Shown here in pieces: positions 1 to 11,000 of a stretch of DNA of 64,000 nucleotides. The notes under the pieces are model-generated. The model ran no database searches, was not told the origin of the DNA, and was given only the letters and a program-made list of their open reading frames with translations. The stretch is from positions 16,565,922-16,629,921 of the forward strand of contig JALGPY010000012.1 of NCBI GenBank assembly GCA_023055425.1, in the 5' to 3' direction. The position numbers and the translations under genes are program-made. Every line of letters starts with the position of its first letter. Positions within the stretch are counted from its first letter, which is position 1. This DNA is from Linanthus parryae (lineage: Eukaryota > Streptophyta > Magnoliopsida > Ericales > Polemoniaceae).

Positions 1-44
1 CGCCACGTGGCCTAGATCTGCCATGTCATAAAGCAGTATCTACA
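1..44 (-). repeat. 3' LTR of the Tat element, inner end only
   Basis: These bases are identical to 14992-15035 and end in TCTACA on the plus strand, so on the minus strand the LTR starts TGTAGATACTGC. The rest of this LTR lies left of the window. Confidence 0.93.
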
Positions 45-61
45 TTAGCCCCCTTTCTGCG
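45..61 (-). promoter_or_regulatory. Polypurine tract of the Tat element
   Basis: On the minus strand the bases just before the 3' LTR read GCAGAAAGGGGGCTAA and then TGTAGATAC. A purine run abutting the 3' LTR is where plus-strand DNA synthesis is primed. Its position fixes the element's orientation as minus. Confidence 0.85.
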
Positions 62-728
62 CGTGAAGGCTCGTAGCTGTATAGGCTTCCATGCGCGGAA
101 ACCAACATGCGCGTCGTCGTCACGCACCAATTCAAATACGGGTAAGTTCAGCCCCCGTGCGTGTCATTATGACCTAAAACCCCTAGAGTCGTGCCGTCTG
201 ACCTTTAGGGTTTTAGGCGTGACGTCAGCCCGTCCTGTGATTGCGCGACACGACGGTGACGGTTGCGATTCGACTACTGAAGGGACGCAACCCTTCATTC
301 TTCTGGATAAATACCTTGTATCCCATCATTGCAAAGCATTGCTTCTTTCTCTTTAAAGTGAATGGTACCCGGAGATCTTCGAGAGCAGATCCAAATAATC
401 AATCATCAGTTCAAGACTGCAAATCGTATTCTCCAATTGTGCATCTCCAAGCAGGCTTCAAGGAAACAAGGTTGGCCTCGTTTACTTTTGATTTAAAGTA
501 CCAGTGTTTGCCTTGAATCGCATTGAATCTGTAAACCCATGAAGTCTGTGAAGAGGCTTTGATCTTTAAACCTGCTTCGTTCTTAATCTTTCAACAATAT
601 TGGGTCTTGCAAATCCTCAATTTCTGAAATCGGCACCGGAACTGTCTGCTTTCCTTTGCATAGCTCTCGAATTTCAAACTGAAGTGTGGTATTTCTCCCC
701 CCCCCCTTTTTTTTGCCCTTTCGCAGGA
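62..728 (+). promoter_or_regulatory. Upstream region and probable 5' UTR intron of the opposite-strand PMD gene
   Basis: No coding exon is evident. A TATA-like GGATAAATA lies near 304. Immediately before the chosen ATG (729) is a strong 3' splice site: a C run, a T run, then TTTCGCAG ending at 726. This suggests a leader intron, whose donor I could not fix (GTAAAC near 531 is one candidate). An open frame runs from 600 through this stretch, but the splice site argues it is leader sequence rather than protein. Promoter placement is inference. Confidence 0.45.
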
Positions 729-3700
729 ATGGCCAAAACAAGAGTAACCAGACCCGTCAAGGAAGATGAAGAGATGCCGGAGCTTCCGCAGGCTCTGTGG
801 CGAAAAGCCCCCTTTCTGGGTGGGAAAGATTTTTACCACGCGAGGGTGAAGGCGAAGAGGATGCCTGATCCTGTTCCCGTTGAGCAGTTGTTAACGCTGA
901 CTCGCCCAGTTAACTCAGCCTTGCTCGAGTTAGTTGGCTCCGAGGATGTGGTTCGATTGGGAATCGAGAATGGGCACTTCCCATACACTGCAATTTCTAC
1001 TCAGGCGTTTGTCCAGAAGTTGGACTATATGGATGAGTGGACTGACCACGTGTTGGGTAATTACGCCGAAACTCTCGATAAAGCCGGCATTTTCTTCGCT
1101 GTCCGGGCTATGAAGGGTGCTGCCGTGAAGCTGGATCAGTCCATGCTTCTAGACCTTCTGTCCCGTTATTCGCCCGCGACTCACACGTTTCACTTTGCTG
1201 AGTTCGAGGCTGCCCCCACGCTCGAGGACGTTCAAATGCTGTATGAGCTTTCCCCCATGGGCGAGGTGGACCCCTTGAGTCACTTAAGAACACCTGCGGA
1301 ATTGGCCTTGTACGCGCAGATGGAAGAGTGCCTAGCAGAGGTAAAGAAAATCTCCACTCGGTGGACCAGTACGAAACCTCTTCCGAACTGGCAGCTAGTG
1401 GATACGTCTGCGAAGAATACCTGGAACAAGTGGTTGCAGTACTTCTTCCGAGACTATGCAAACAGCAGCATCACTAAGAAGCTTTTGAGCGAGGACCCGG
1501 AGGCCGAGAATTATGTAGAGGGCAAGGGTTATCATTTGACCCTTTGCGCCTTTCTCTGCGCTTGGCTGTCGAGGTATCCGATTGATGGTCACCCCCATGA
1601 CGGGGTCTTCTACCATGTGCTGCCACTTGCGGTGAGGCTCGCTCTTGGCCAGAGGGTCGCACTTGGACCCTTGGTCTTGGGCACGTTATATTATAGGCTG
1701 GACCAGCTGGTTCTGGCGATGAAGGAATCGCGCGGCCGTCTCGATGTTCTGACCTTTGTCAATATCAGCTTTTTGACAATGTGGGTTTTCGAGCGCTGGC
1801 CGTCTTATGCTCCAACTCCCCTCCCACTTGAGAAGTGGTGTCCCCCAGGCGAGACGGAAGCGTTCAACAGCGGGAGAGCTGCGAGATGGTTTGGAGCAAG
1901 CAACACCAAGTGTACTTGGAGCTTGATATGCGACAAACGAAGGGAGTTCACTGCCAGGCCCTACGCCACACGTGTCGAGAATGTGCGGTGGTTTCCAAAG
2001 CTATACCCTTCCAAAGGTATGGTCTTGTCAGAAGACCTTCTCTTTGAAAAGGGGCCGCATTTCCACGAGCGCTATCGTGAGTTCTTTTGCTGGTGTCTGC
2101 GAGGTTCTCTTCCTGCACTTGCAGAGCACATCCGTGAGCTCGCGCCCCGATATGAAAGGCTTACAGTGGATGTTGACCCCACTCGGGTCTCGCCTCAGTT
2201 TGGTTTCGATGCGGTGGCCCCATCAATCTGGCCCCAGTCTATCGTTAGAGGGTGCTACAAGCGCTTGCTGACAAAGGAGTGCAAGACGGTCCTCATGAGC
2301 AATCTTCCCTTCGAGCAGCCTGCGGGAACTCGCAAGGGTGGTTGTTCCCAGAACTGGATCGCATACTGGATTGCCCAGCAGACGAGGATGGAGACGGAGG
2401 CGGCGGCGCAGCCAGGAAGGGCCCCCTTGATCAAGAGAAACTCTTTTCCGTTTCGCCCCAATTGCAGTTTGAGCGAGTCTGAGTATGGTTGCTACTCGTT
2501 GTTGGACCGCGAGAATCATTTGTGCCCCGATTTCATTCTGAAGGAGCAGGTCAATGCAATCAAGAAGGGTGACACGCAGGTCATCAAATATAGCAAGGCG
2601 TTTGCTGAGGTAAGCAGTTTCCTTGTGTGCTTTGAGCTCTTTGATTTGCTTGCACTGATGCTTTTTGTTCTGTATTGTCTAGTGTCATGTGCGGAGGTTC
2701 GCAGCTGGTGACCGTTCCAAATCGCTGGTGGACACCATTGTTGCCACTAGAAGGAGGGGGGAGTCGTACCGGCTAGCATGGAGGATGGATGCCGAGGTCG
2801 AAACAAAAGTTCGCGGAGTCATGAACACTTTTGCTGACTCGCTGATAGACATCCCTCCGGCTCCGTCTCCTCCTAGAGATGACCCGTCCCCTCCAGCGAC
2901 TGCGGCGCCGAGAGCGAAGAGACCTAGGCAAAAGGGAATTACGATTTCTTCCCCTAGGAGTGCTCCAGCTTCTCCCCCAGTGAGGTCCCTTTCCATCAAG
3001 GACAAAGGCAAGGGTCGTATGCCCAGCAAAGTGCGAAAAGATCTCGCAGTTGAGACTTTCGTTCCATTCAACCAAAAGGAGGAAGAGAGACAGGAGCCCC
3101 AGGCAAGTGATGAAGAAGCAACAGTTGTGATGTGCGAGGAAGAATCAGGAGGTACTTCTGTCGCATCACCTTGCCCTTTATCATGACTTCTGTGCAGTTC
3201 TTTTCTTTGAACCAATTTTGTATTCGCAGATGATGATGATGAAGCCGTTGGTGGCCTCGTGGCCAAGAGGCAAAAGAGAGATGCCCACTCTGGCGTTTCA
3301 GATGATCCCATAAGCGAGGATGTTCTTGCTGAATCCCGGAGGACAGCCGCGGAGGCTGCTGAAAGAAGAAGGCAGCGAGAGGAAGAGGAACTCGAGCTTG
3401 TGAAACAGCGAAGTCTCGAGGAGCGGCATGTTGACGACTTAGTGCGTCCAGCTGGCGAGGAAGACGAGCTTCCCGAAGAAGTGGCTCCTCATGTGGAGGA
3501 GGAAGATGAGGTCCCTGGAGAGGACACAGCAGAGCTAGAGCAAGTCCAAGCGGACTTCGCAGAGATCGCAGGTGGCGATAAAGGTGAGATCTTCAATCTC
3601 GCAGTTACTTATAGAGATGTAATTGTGGGTGCGTTAAAGCACGGTGTGTCAAAGCCTGACATTCGCCGTTGGTTGGTAAGCAAATGCGGAGAACCCTCAG

Positions 3701-5007
3701 GTAATTATTTTGAGTGATATGCGCATACTAGGCTTTAGTCACTTGAGGCAAAATCATGACTGGTTTACTCGCGTCCCAGGTCACGCTTCTCTTAAAGATT
3801 TGCTTAGTGAGGATACACTGATAGGGCACGGTTCCACGTCCCTAGTGTATGATGAGGATACCTCAATCCCACCTTCGCGTGGAGGTGCTTATTCTTAGCT
3901 TTAGTAAAGATAGTGAAATAACTTATAACACAGGTTACCTCATATTATCGCATTCGGTATCGCAGGTCATGCTGAGGAGCCTGAGCTGGAGCAGGGAAGT
4001 CAGCCTTCTGCATCCCATGTTCCGATTTCGAGCTCCCATACCGAGAAGCCCGTCGCAGCTGCTGGACACGTGAGTGAGCGTCTCGAGGATGTCATCGAAC
4101 TTTCCGATGATGTCGAAGCTGATGCTGTGCCGATGGACGAAGGTGTCCGTACTGGCGGTGAGGAAGAAAGGACAAGTGATGCTAATATTTTCGCATCTGG
4201 GAGTGTCCGTCCAGCGACTTCGGCTGTCCCCTCGCCTCCGGCGATGACTGAACCGGAAGCACCTATTCCTGCGTGGAGTATTTGGGGCTCGCAGGTTGGG
4301 AATGTAGTCGCAGCTGGTGCGGCCTACACTCTTCCTCCTAACTATGAGAGTTTGGAGCTCGCAGCTGATAGGAGAGCCATGGAGCGAGGGCAGTCTTCGA
4401 ACAACCCGGTGGCTCGCATTCCCTCTATTCACGAAATTCTGGAAGGCACTGGTAAGCAGAGATTTTACCATTCGCACGTCGCATTATTTGCTTGCGAGTT
4501 TTGACATCATGACTTGTTTTTGATGTCTCAGGTTTGAAGCAAACCGATGTAGACTGGGTGGTTCGGATGCGCCTCAGATACCCCCGATCGTTTGTGAGGT
4601 GTCTGGAGATTAGTCCTTTTGACAGGAGGCTATTCCTTACTGAAGCCATCTGGATACTAGAGCAGCTGTGCGCGGCTACACCTGCGACCATCTCGGCCCA
4701 GAGTGCCGAATTGCTGTGTGGCATGTGCCAAAATCTCGTGCTCAAAGTCCAAGGCAGACTTGGCTTTAAATTCCTCAAGGACAGAGTTACACTGATTCGC
4801 GCAGCTGTAACTTTGAATCTCGGGCACCAGAATCTCGCAGCTGAGATGCAGAAGGTGGAGCAGCAGAAGCAAAAGGTTGATGAAGCTTTGAAGCTGTATC
4901 ATGAAATGAATGCCAAGTGCGAGCAACTAAAGCAAGAAGTGCAACAAGTGGAGAGGCTGATCGAGCAGTTCGAGCCCCAGGACTCCTTAGTCAAAAATTT
5001 GTTTTGA
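729..5007 (+). CDS. Plant mobile domain (PMD) protein, five exons, antisense to the host retrotransposon
   Basis: Coding exons are 729-2609, 2683-3151, 3230-3700, 3966-4451 and 4532-5007. All four introns (73, 78, 265 and 80 nt) begin GT and end AG, and joining them keeps one frame of 3783 nt, 1260 residues plus stop. Exon 1 carries the PMD: residues about 151-179 contain THTFHFAEFE...PTLEDVQMLY, and 273-282 contain AFLCAWLSRY followed by hydrophobic helices to about 330. Exons 2-4 encode a Pro/Ser-rich and then acidic, charged linker; exon 5 ends in a likely coiled coil (Gln/Lys/Glu-rich) of about 60 residues. PMD proteins include host factors such as MAIN and MAIL1 and are also found in transposons; their molecular activity is unclear. 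The gene lies between the polypurine tract and the repeat array, on the strand opposite gag-pol. I recall extra antisense ORFs in Tat elements (Grande, Retand). The function here is unknown. The 729 ATG is preferred because it follows a strong splice acceptor. Confidence 0.85.
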
Positions 5008-6235
5008 CTTTTCGAATTTTGAAAAGAAAACAGGAAAATGGTTGAGACATTAATGTAATATTTTGAAACATTAATGTAATGTTGCTAGGGTTTCTCCCCC
5101 TTCTTTTTTAACAACAAACAATGAGTTTGCCCGTTTTGCCCCTTTCGGGATTTGATTGGACATTTCTGTGCATATCCAATTATGACATCAGCAATTGATT
5201 CTTTGCTTGATTTTCGCGCTAATTTCTCGGTAGATAAGCACGCTTCCGTTGGGAAGTCCATCCGAATCATGACTATCCGTCATTTATTAGGATACGCAAC
5301 CGAATCGTCGTAGCCTTTAGTAGGGTAATTGATTGTTACCGCTTTTCAAGGCGTAAGTGATTGAACTTACCCTCTTTTTGAATTTGCTGACTCATCTTTA
5401 AGCAACCGAAGAGTCTCCACAGGGCCTATATAAACCCCGTCTTTGCCATTTGGGCTCTTTCATCCCAAACATGTGCTTTACCGTGAGTCCTTGCGACTGC
5501 TGGCTTCAACGCTTGTTTTTCGTTGATTCATGGCAACTTCAAGTTTTGAATCCTGAGTTTGCGCTTTGTGCTATAGAAATAGTTTCCAAGATCCACTTTA
5601 TGAGGCTTATTGCTGTTTATAACCGTCATAAAGAGGATGCAGATAATACCTCATGTGTGTTCGAAGAAATTTCTTCGTGTATTATGTGTGCAGGTCATGT
5701 TTCCGGCCGCCTCGTGGCGAGGTGCAGCGCCGTAGTGACCGTGCTACCGTCTCGTAATGAACGGCGGAATTCTCCTCCAGCATCTCCGGAGAAGAATCCG
5801 TTGCCCTCACATTTGTGAGGTCGGGGTGCTCGTCAATGCCCTTGTCCAACATGACAAGGAATCCATCACCAGAGGAATGACTGCTTCGCCTGTTGCGCGG
5901 AGTATCCTCTGTTGGCACAGGAAGCTCCTCCGGCGCCTATCTTGGTCAGACAGAGGCTTTTGTCATTCCTTGGGGTCTTGGGCGCATCGTATCCCTGACC
6001 TTGCTGCTAGGGATGCGGCGAATGACAAGTTGATCTCTTCGCGACAGCATCCCTTTTGCTATAGATTTTCGGCCGCAGCTCTGCGTACTGTGCTGCCGGT
6101 GTCAGGACCGGTGGATTCTCTCTTTTCTTAGTCGAGAGTTCCCTTGGCGCATTTCTGGTTTACCAGCCATTTTTCGAATGTATTGTTAGCCATGTTGGCT
6201 GCGTAGTTAGATGCGAGCTTTTCGCTTGTAAGCTG
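5008..6235. other. Non-coding spacer of the Tat element with a TATA box at 5426-5434
   Basis: After the PMD stop come AT-rich bases with a direct repeat (ATTAATGTAAT at about 5049 and 5070) that could belong to a poly(A) region. A plus-strand TATA box, CTATATAAA, at 5426-5434 is followed by an ATG at 5470. The frame from that ATG is open for about 115 codons, but its product is unlike anything I recognise, and a splice-acceptor-like GTGTGCAG at about 5694 interrupts it. The GC-richer part at 5690-6130 could be an old coding remnant; I could not assign it. Confidence 0.4.
5426..5434 (+). promoter_or_regulatory. TATA box inside the Tat element, upstream of the hairpin array
   Basis: CTATATAAAC matches the plant TATA consensus. 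It points toward the repeat array at 6236-7760, so a plus-strand transcript starting near 5460 would run through the hairpins. No transcript evidence is available. Confidence 0.4.
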
Positions 6236-7760
6236 CTATCTAGATAGATAAATTGTAAGTCATTTGACTCATAATGATAAATAGTATTTGTATCATCTGT
6301 TCTTTGCAACAAAATACAATTTCGCATGCGTTTCGGCTTGTTTTGCCTTGCATAATGACATGTATTGATTTCACATATGCGATGTCAATTTACAGATATT
6401 TCGCTAGATCATTCGAGATCGTACTTTCGCAGCTGTGCCATCTTGACGGATGGGCTTGTAGTTTGTCGTTGTAAATCGTATGAGATCACGTTCACGACGT
6501 TGCTATCGTTCCAGATAATTTTCGAGAGATCAATCAAGATCGTTGAGCTGTGCAAATTGCTATCATAGAAGATAGGCTTTGTTTGAGATCGTTTCTCGCA
6601 TAAACTGCTATCATAGCAGACAGATCTTTAGAAGATCTAATAAGATGATTCTGTACTCGCATTGCCATCATATCAAACGGGTTTGGATAATTAACCCAAA
6701 ATTGCTATCGTAACAGATAGGCTTGAGAAGATCATTATAAGGTCGCATCTGTATAACCTGCTATCCCAAGAGATAGGCGTTAGATGATCGATTGAGATCA
6801 TTTTTGTATTTCGCTGCTATCGCAAAAGATAGGCTTTGGATGGTCATGTAAGATCGTATTTTCGTTTGGGTGCTATCGCAAGAGATAGGCTTTAATGATC
6901 ATTTAAGATCGCATTTGCATTTGATTGCTACCACGAGAGATAGGCTTTGGATGATCACTTAAGATCGTATTTGCGTTTGGCTGCTATCGTAAGAGATAGG
7001 CTTTAATGATCACTTAAGATCGCATTTGCGTTTGGCTGCTATCGTAAGAGATAGGCTTTAATGATCACTTAAGATCGCATTTGCATTTGATTGCTACCGT
7101 GAGAGATAGGCTTTAGATGATCACTTAAGATCGCATTTGCGTTTGATTGCTACCATGAGAGATAGGCTTTAAATGATCAATTAAGATCGCATTTGCATTG
7201 GCTGCCATCGTAGGAGATGGGCTTTAGATGATCACTTAAGATCGCATTCGCGTGTAACTGCTATCGTAAGAGATAGGCTTTAGATGATCGATTAAGATCA
7301 CATTTGTAGTGGCTGCCATCGTAGGAGATGGGCTTTAGATGATCACTTAAGATCGTGTTCGCGTGTAGCTGCTATCGTAAGAGATAGGCTTTAGATGATC
7401 GATTAAGATCACATTTGTATCGGCTGCCATCGTAGGAGATGGGCTTTAGATGATCACTTAAGATCGCGTTCGCGTGTAACTGCTATCGTGAGAGATAGGC
7501 TTTAGATGATCGATTAAGATCACATTTGTATTGGCTGCCATCGTAGGAGATGGGCTTTCGATGATCACTTAAGATCGCATTTGTATTTAGTTGCTATCGT
7601 AAATGATAGGCTTCGATGATCAGTTAGGATCACGTTTGCATTTGCTGCTATCGTAAGAGATAGGCTTTGAATGATCGATTGAGATCGCATTTGCTATCGT
7701 AAGAGATAGGCTTCGATGATCAATGAAGATCGCGTTCGCTATCGTAAGAGATAGGCTTTA
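6236..7760. repeat. Tandem array of about 24 hairpin units, period about 55 bp
   Basis: Units of 55-56 bp contain CTATC-six bases-GATAG followed by GGCTTT, ATGATC, TTAAGATC and CATTTG. The array is regular from about 6700 to 7760 and decayed to the left (6236, 6438, 6503, 6560, 6608). The 5-bp arms are kept while the loop varies: ATAGAA, GTAACA, CCAAGA, GCAAAA, GCAAGA, GTAAGA, GTAAAT. In several units both arms have changed together to CCATC...GATGG (6438, 7205, 7315, 7426, 7537). Between 7200 and 7560 the two types alternate, giving a two-unit period of about 111 bp. Tandem repeats in the 3' region are typical of Tat elements and have seeded satellites in other plants. Confidence 0.92.
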
Positions 7761-8017
7761 ATGATCAATCAAGATCGTGTTTGTCTTTGTTACTATTGCA
7801 GCAAATAAATCATCGTTAACAGTTGTAACAAATTAGATAAAGCGATATAAACAGCTAAAAAATATGAACTTCCCATTTGGGAGAATTCTTTTATTATGAC
7901 ATTCTCATATGGGAGAGATAGGATTACAATCCTCTCATATGGGAGAGGAGATTGCGAATATCGTAGCCACATGAGACATTAAGCAACGTTATCATAAAAC
8001 GTATGAAATAAGAGAAG
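7761..8017. other. Spacer between pol and the hairpin array, with three short inverted repeats
   Basis: AT-rich and without a gene. It holds three related small hairpins about 30 bp apart: TTCCCATTTGGGAGAA (about 7870), TCTCATATGGGAGA (7903) and CCTCTCATATGGGAGAGG (7931-7948). The last has 6-bp arms. On the element's own RNA these would lie just after the pol stop codon. Confidence 0.55.
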
Positions 8018-11000
8018 TCAAGGATAGTACTTCTTGATCCAGCGCATGTTGACTGAGCTTGGAGTTGAGGTTGTGCCGTGCAACCTTCGTATGCTGCAGT
8101 AGCCGCTATCGAAGACTTCTGTGACTTCGAAGGGTCCTTCCCAATTAGCTGCGAACTTTGGGTGAGTTGCTTCTCGCATGCAGTGGTCAGATGCGCGCAA
8201 GACCAGGTCGCCAACTGCGAAATCCCGTCGCTGGACTGTCTTGTTGTAGGCGCGAGCGATTCTTTCTTGGTACCGCTTGTTAGTCCTTTTGGCTTGTTCT
8301 CGCTTTTCTTCCAGCAAGACTAAATCATGATCGCGTTGGTTTTCATAGAGCGCGTGGAAGGCCAGCCTTGCCGAATTGACTCTGACCTCCGCAGGTACCA
8401 CAGCTTCGGCCCCATAACATAGTAGAAATGGCGAGGCCCCTGTGGGTGTCCTTGGAGAAGTTCTGTAGGCCCACAGAGCTATGTTAAGAGAGTCGGCCCA
8501 CTTCTTATGGTCATCTGCGACCATCTTGCTCAGAATTCTCAGCAGCGTTTTGTTAGTCGCCTCGGCTTGCCCGTTTCCCTTTGGATAATAGGGGGTGGAG
8601 CATATTTGCCTGATATTGTACTCCGCGAGTTTGGTAGCTACCTGACGATTAACAAAAGGAGTACCGTTATCTGAGAGAATAGTATTCGGGATTCCGAACC
8701 TGCATACAATGTTTTCCTGGATGAAGTTGACCACAGCCAGCGCATTTGCCGTCTTCAGTGGTATTGCTTCCACCCATTTGGTGAACAGCTCAGTTGCGGT
8801 GAGAATGAAATGGTTCCCATGTGACGTTGGTCGGATGGGGCCAATGAAGTCCAAAGCCCATGTGTGAAATGGCCATGGCGTTCCTAGTGCATGTAGGTCC
8901 ACGGCGGGAGCGTGCACTAGGTTCCCTTTGAATTGACATTCTTGGCAGCGTCGCACCTTGGTGCGGCAATCGACTTCCATCGTGGGCCAGAAGTATCCAA
9001 TTGAGAGAAGCTGTCTGCATAATTTCGCACCTCCCTGGTGTTCCACCTGGTGGGAGAGGTCCATGACTTCTTGTGCTTCCCTATCGTCTAGGCATCGCAG
9101 CAGGTTGCCTTCGTGGCCTTTTCGCCAAAGCAGGTTTTCCTGAACCACATATCTAGAAGCTTTCCTCTTCAATTTGTCTGCCTCTTTTCTCGATTCGGGT
9201 ACAGTGCCCTTGGTGAGGAATTCAAACAATGGCTTTCTCCAGTCTGTGTCGTCGTCGATTAGAGCGACAAGAAGAGAATCTTTGATTAGTGTGCAACTTT
9301 CGCACTTCCCTTGTATCAGGGCTGCGGCTGTAGACATGCTTGGCCAATGGATGCCATATCTCTGAGCTTTCCTGTAGATTGACACCTCGCTTTCTCCGCA
9401 AGCGTGTTGGTGAATCTTTTCTAACAGCTGTTGTCCCTCTTGCTCGGAGACGCAACGCATGAGTATTCCTCCAGGACCCTTGTAGTAAAGGGTGTTGTCG
9501 TGGATGCAGTATCCTTTCGTGAGTACCCAGCTTTCGCTACTGGTGCCTTTCGCAATAGCTTGCAAGATTGCTTTTCGCCAGTCTGCGTCATCCATGTGTT
9601 CATCGTCGCACGCATCTTCTGTTAATGCCGACGATGTTCGCACTTCGATGGAAATCCTTGCGTGGCATTTGTCTATGCTGACCTTAGATCCCAGAGTTGC
9701 TAAGGCGTCTGCATGCCTGTTGTCCGCTCGGGGTTTGTGCTCGTATTTCACGTCGCAGAATTGCTGCATCAGCTTTTGCACTAGGGTGCGGTATGGCAGG
9801 AGGTTGATTTCCTTTAAACCATATTCGCCCGAGGCTTGCTTAACAATCAGCTTGGAATCTCCCATGACTGTTAAGTTGCTCACTTCCAAAGCTTTCGCCG
9901 CACGGAGCCCCGCGATCAGAGCCTCGTATTCCGCCTCGTTGTTCGTGACTGCGAAGTTGAGTTTTGCGGACATCTGTATGACTTCACCGTCCGGCTTTGT
10001 CAAGACTATCCCAATTCCTCCACCTTTTCTGGTTGACGAACCGTCGAAGTGGAGGGTCCAATAGGGCACGTCGATCGCGTAGATTTCAGGGCCTTCGAGT
10101 TCTTCCTCGATCACAGGTTCGTGACTGTTGTCGGGAAACTGTGCCAACAGATCTGCTACCGCTTGCGACTTGATCGCTCTTGGTTTCACGCATGTAATAT
10201 CATATTGAGAGATGGTCATGTACCATTTTGCCAATCTTCCGCCCGGAGTAGTGTGAGTTAGCAAGTATCTTATGGGGTCGCTTTTGGTGACCACCACTAC
10301 TTTGTGCGATGCAAAATAGTGTCTCAACTTCTCTATCACAAAGAATAAGGCAAGGCAATGACGTTCGATGTCTGTGTACCTTGATTCAGCAGGCTGCACA
10401 ATGCGAGAGATGTAATAGATAGGCCTCTCTTGGCCCTCATATACCTGGGCCAAGAGTGCTCCTATAGATCTCCTTGTTGATGTAAGATATAGCAGCAGCG
10501 GTGATCCCAGTTGGGGTGCGATCATAATCTTTGGGGATGTAAGTATCTCCTTTAGTTTTTCAAATGCGGCTTCGTGGTCAGGAGCCCAGTTGTACGCGGC
10601 GTCCTTCTTGAGAAGAGTACTGAAGCAGCATGTGATTTCAGCGATTGCTGGGATGAATCTCCGCAGATATGACAATTTTCCCAAGAATGTTTTCAAGGCA
10701 CTTTGGTTGTGAGGTGGCGTCATGCTGGTGATGGCTGACACTTTCGCAGGGTCAGGCTCGATCCCTTGGCGATGGACCACGCACCCCAAAAACTTCCCCG
10801 AGGTTACGCCGAATGCGCATTTCATGGGGTTCATTTTCAGTTGAAAGCTCCTGCATCTGTTGAATACCTTTCGCAAGTCTGCAAGGTGATCTGCTTCATA
10901 CTTGGATTTGACGACCAAGTCATCCACATAGAATTCCACTTCTTTGTGCATCATGTCGTGGAATAGAGCCATCATGGCCCGCTGATAGGTTGCGCCTGCA

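Noticed and set aside
6438..7760. The regularly spaced palindromic units look like a CRISPR array
   Set aside because: The DNA is a plant nuclear transposon, the spacers between stems are themselves repeated, and no cas gene exists here; it is a minisatellite.
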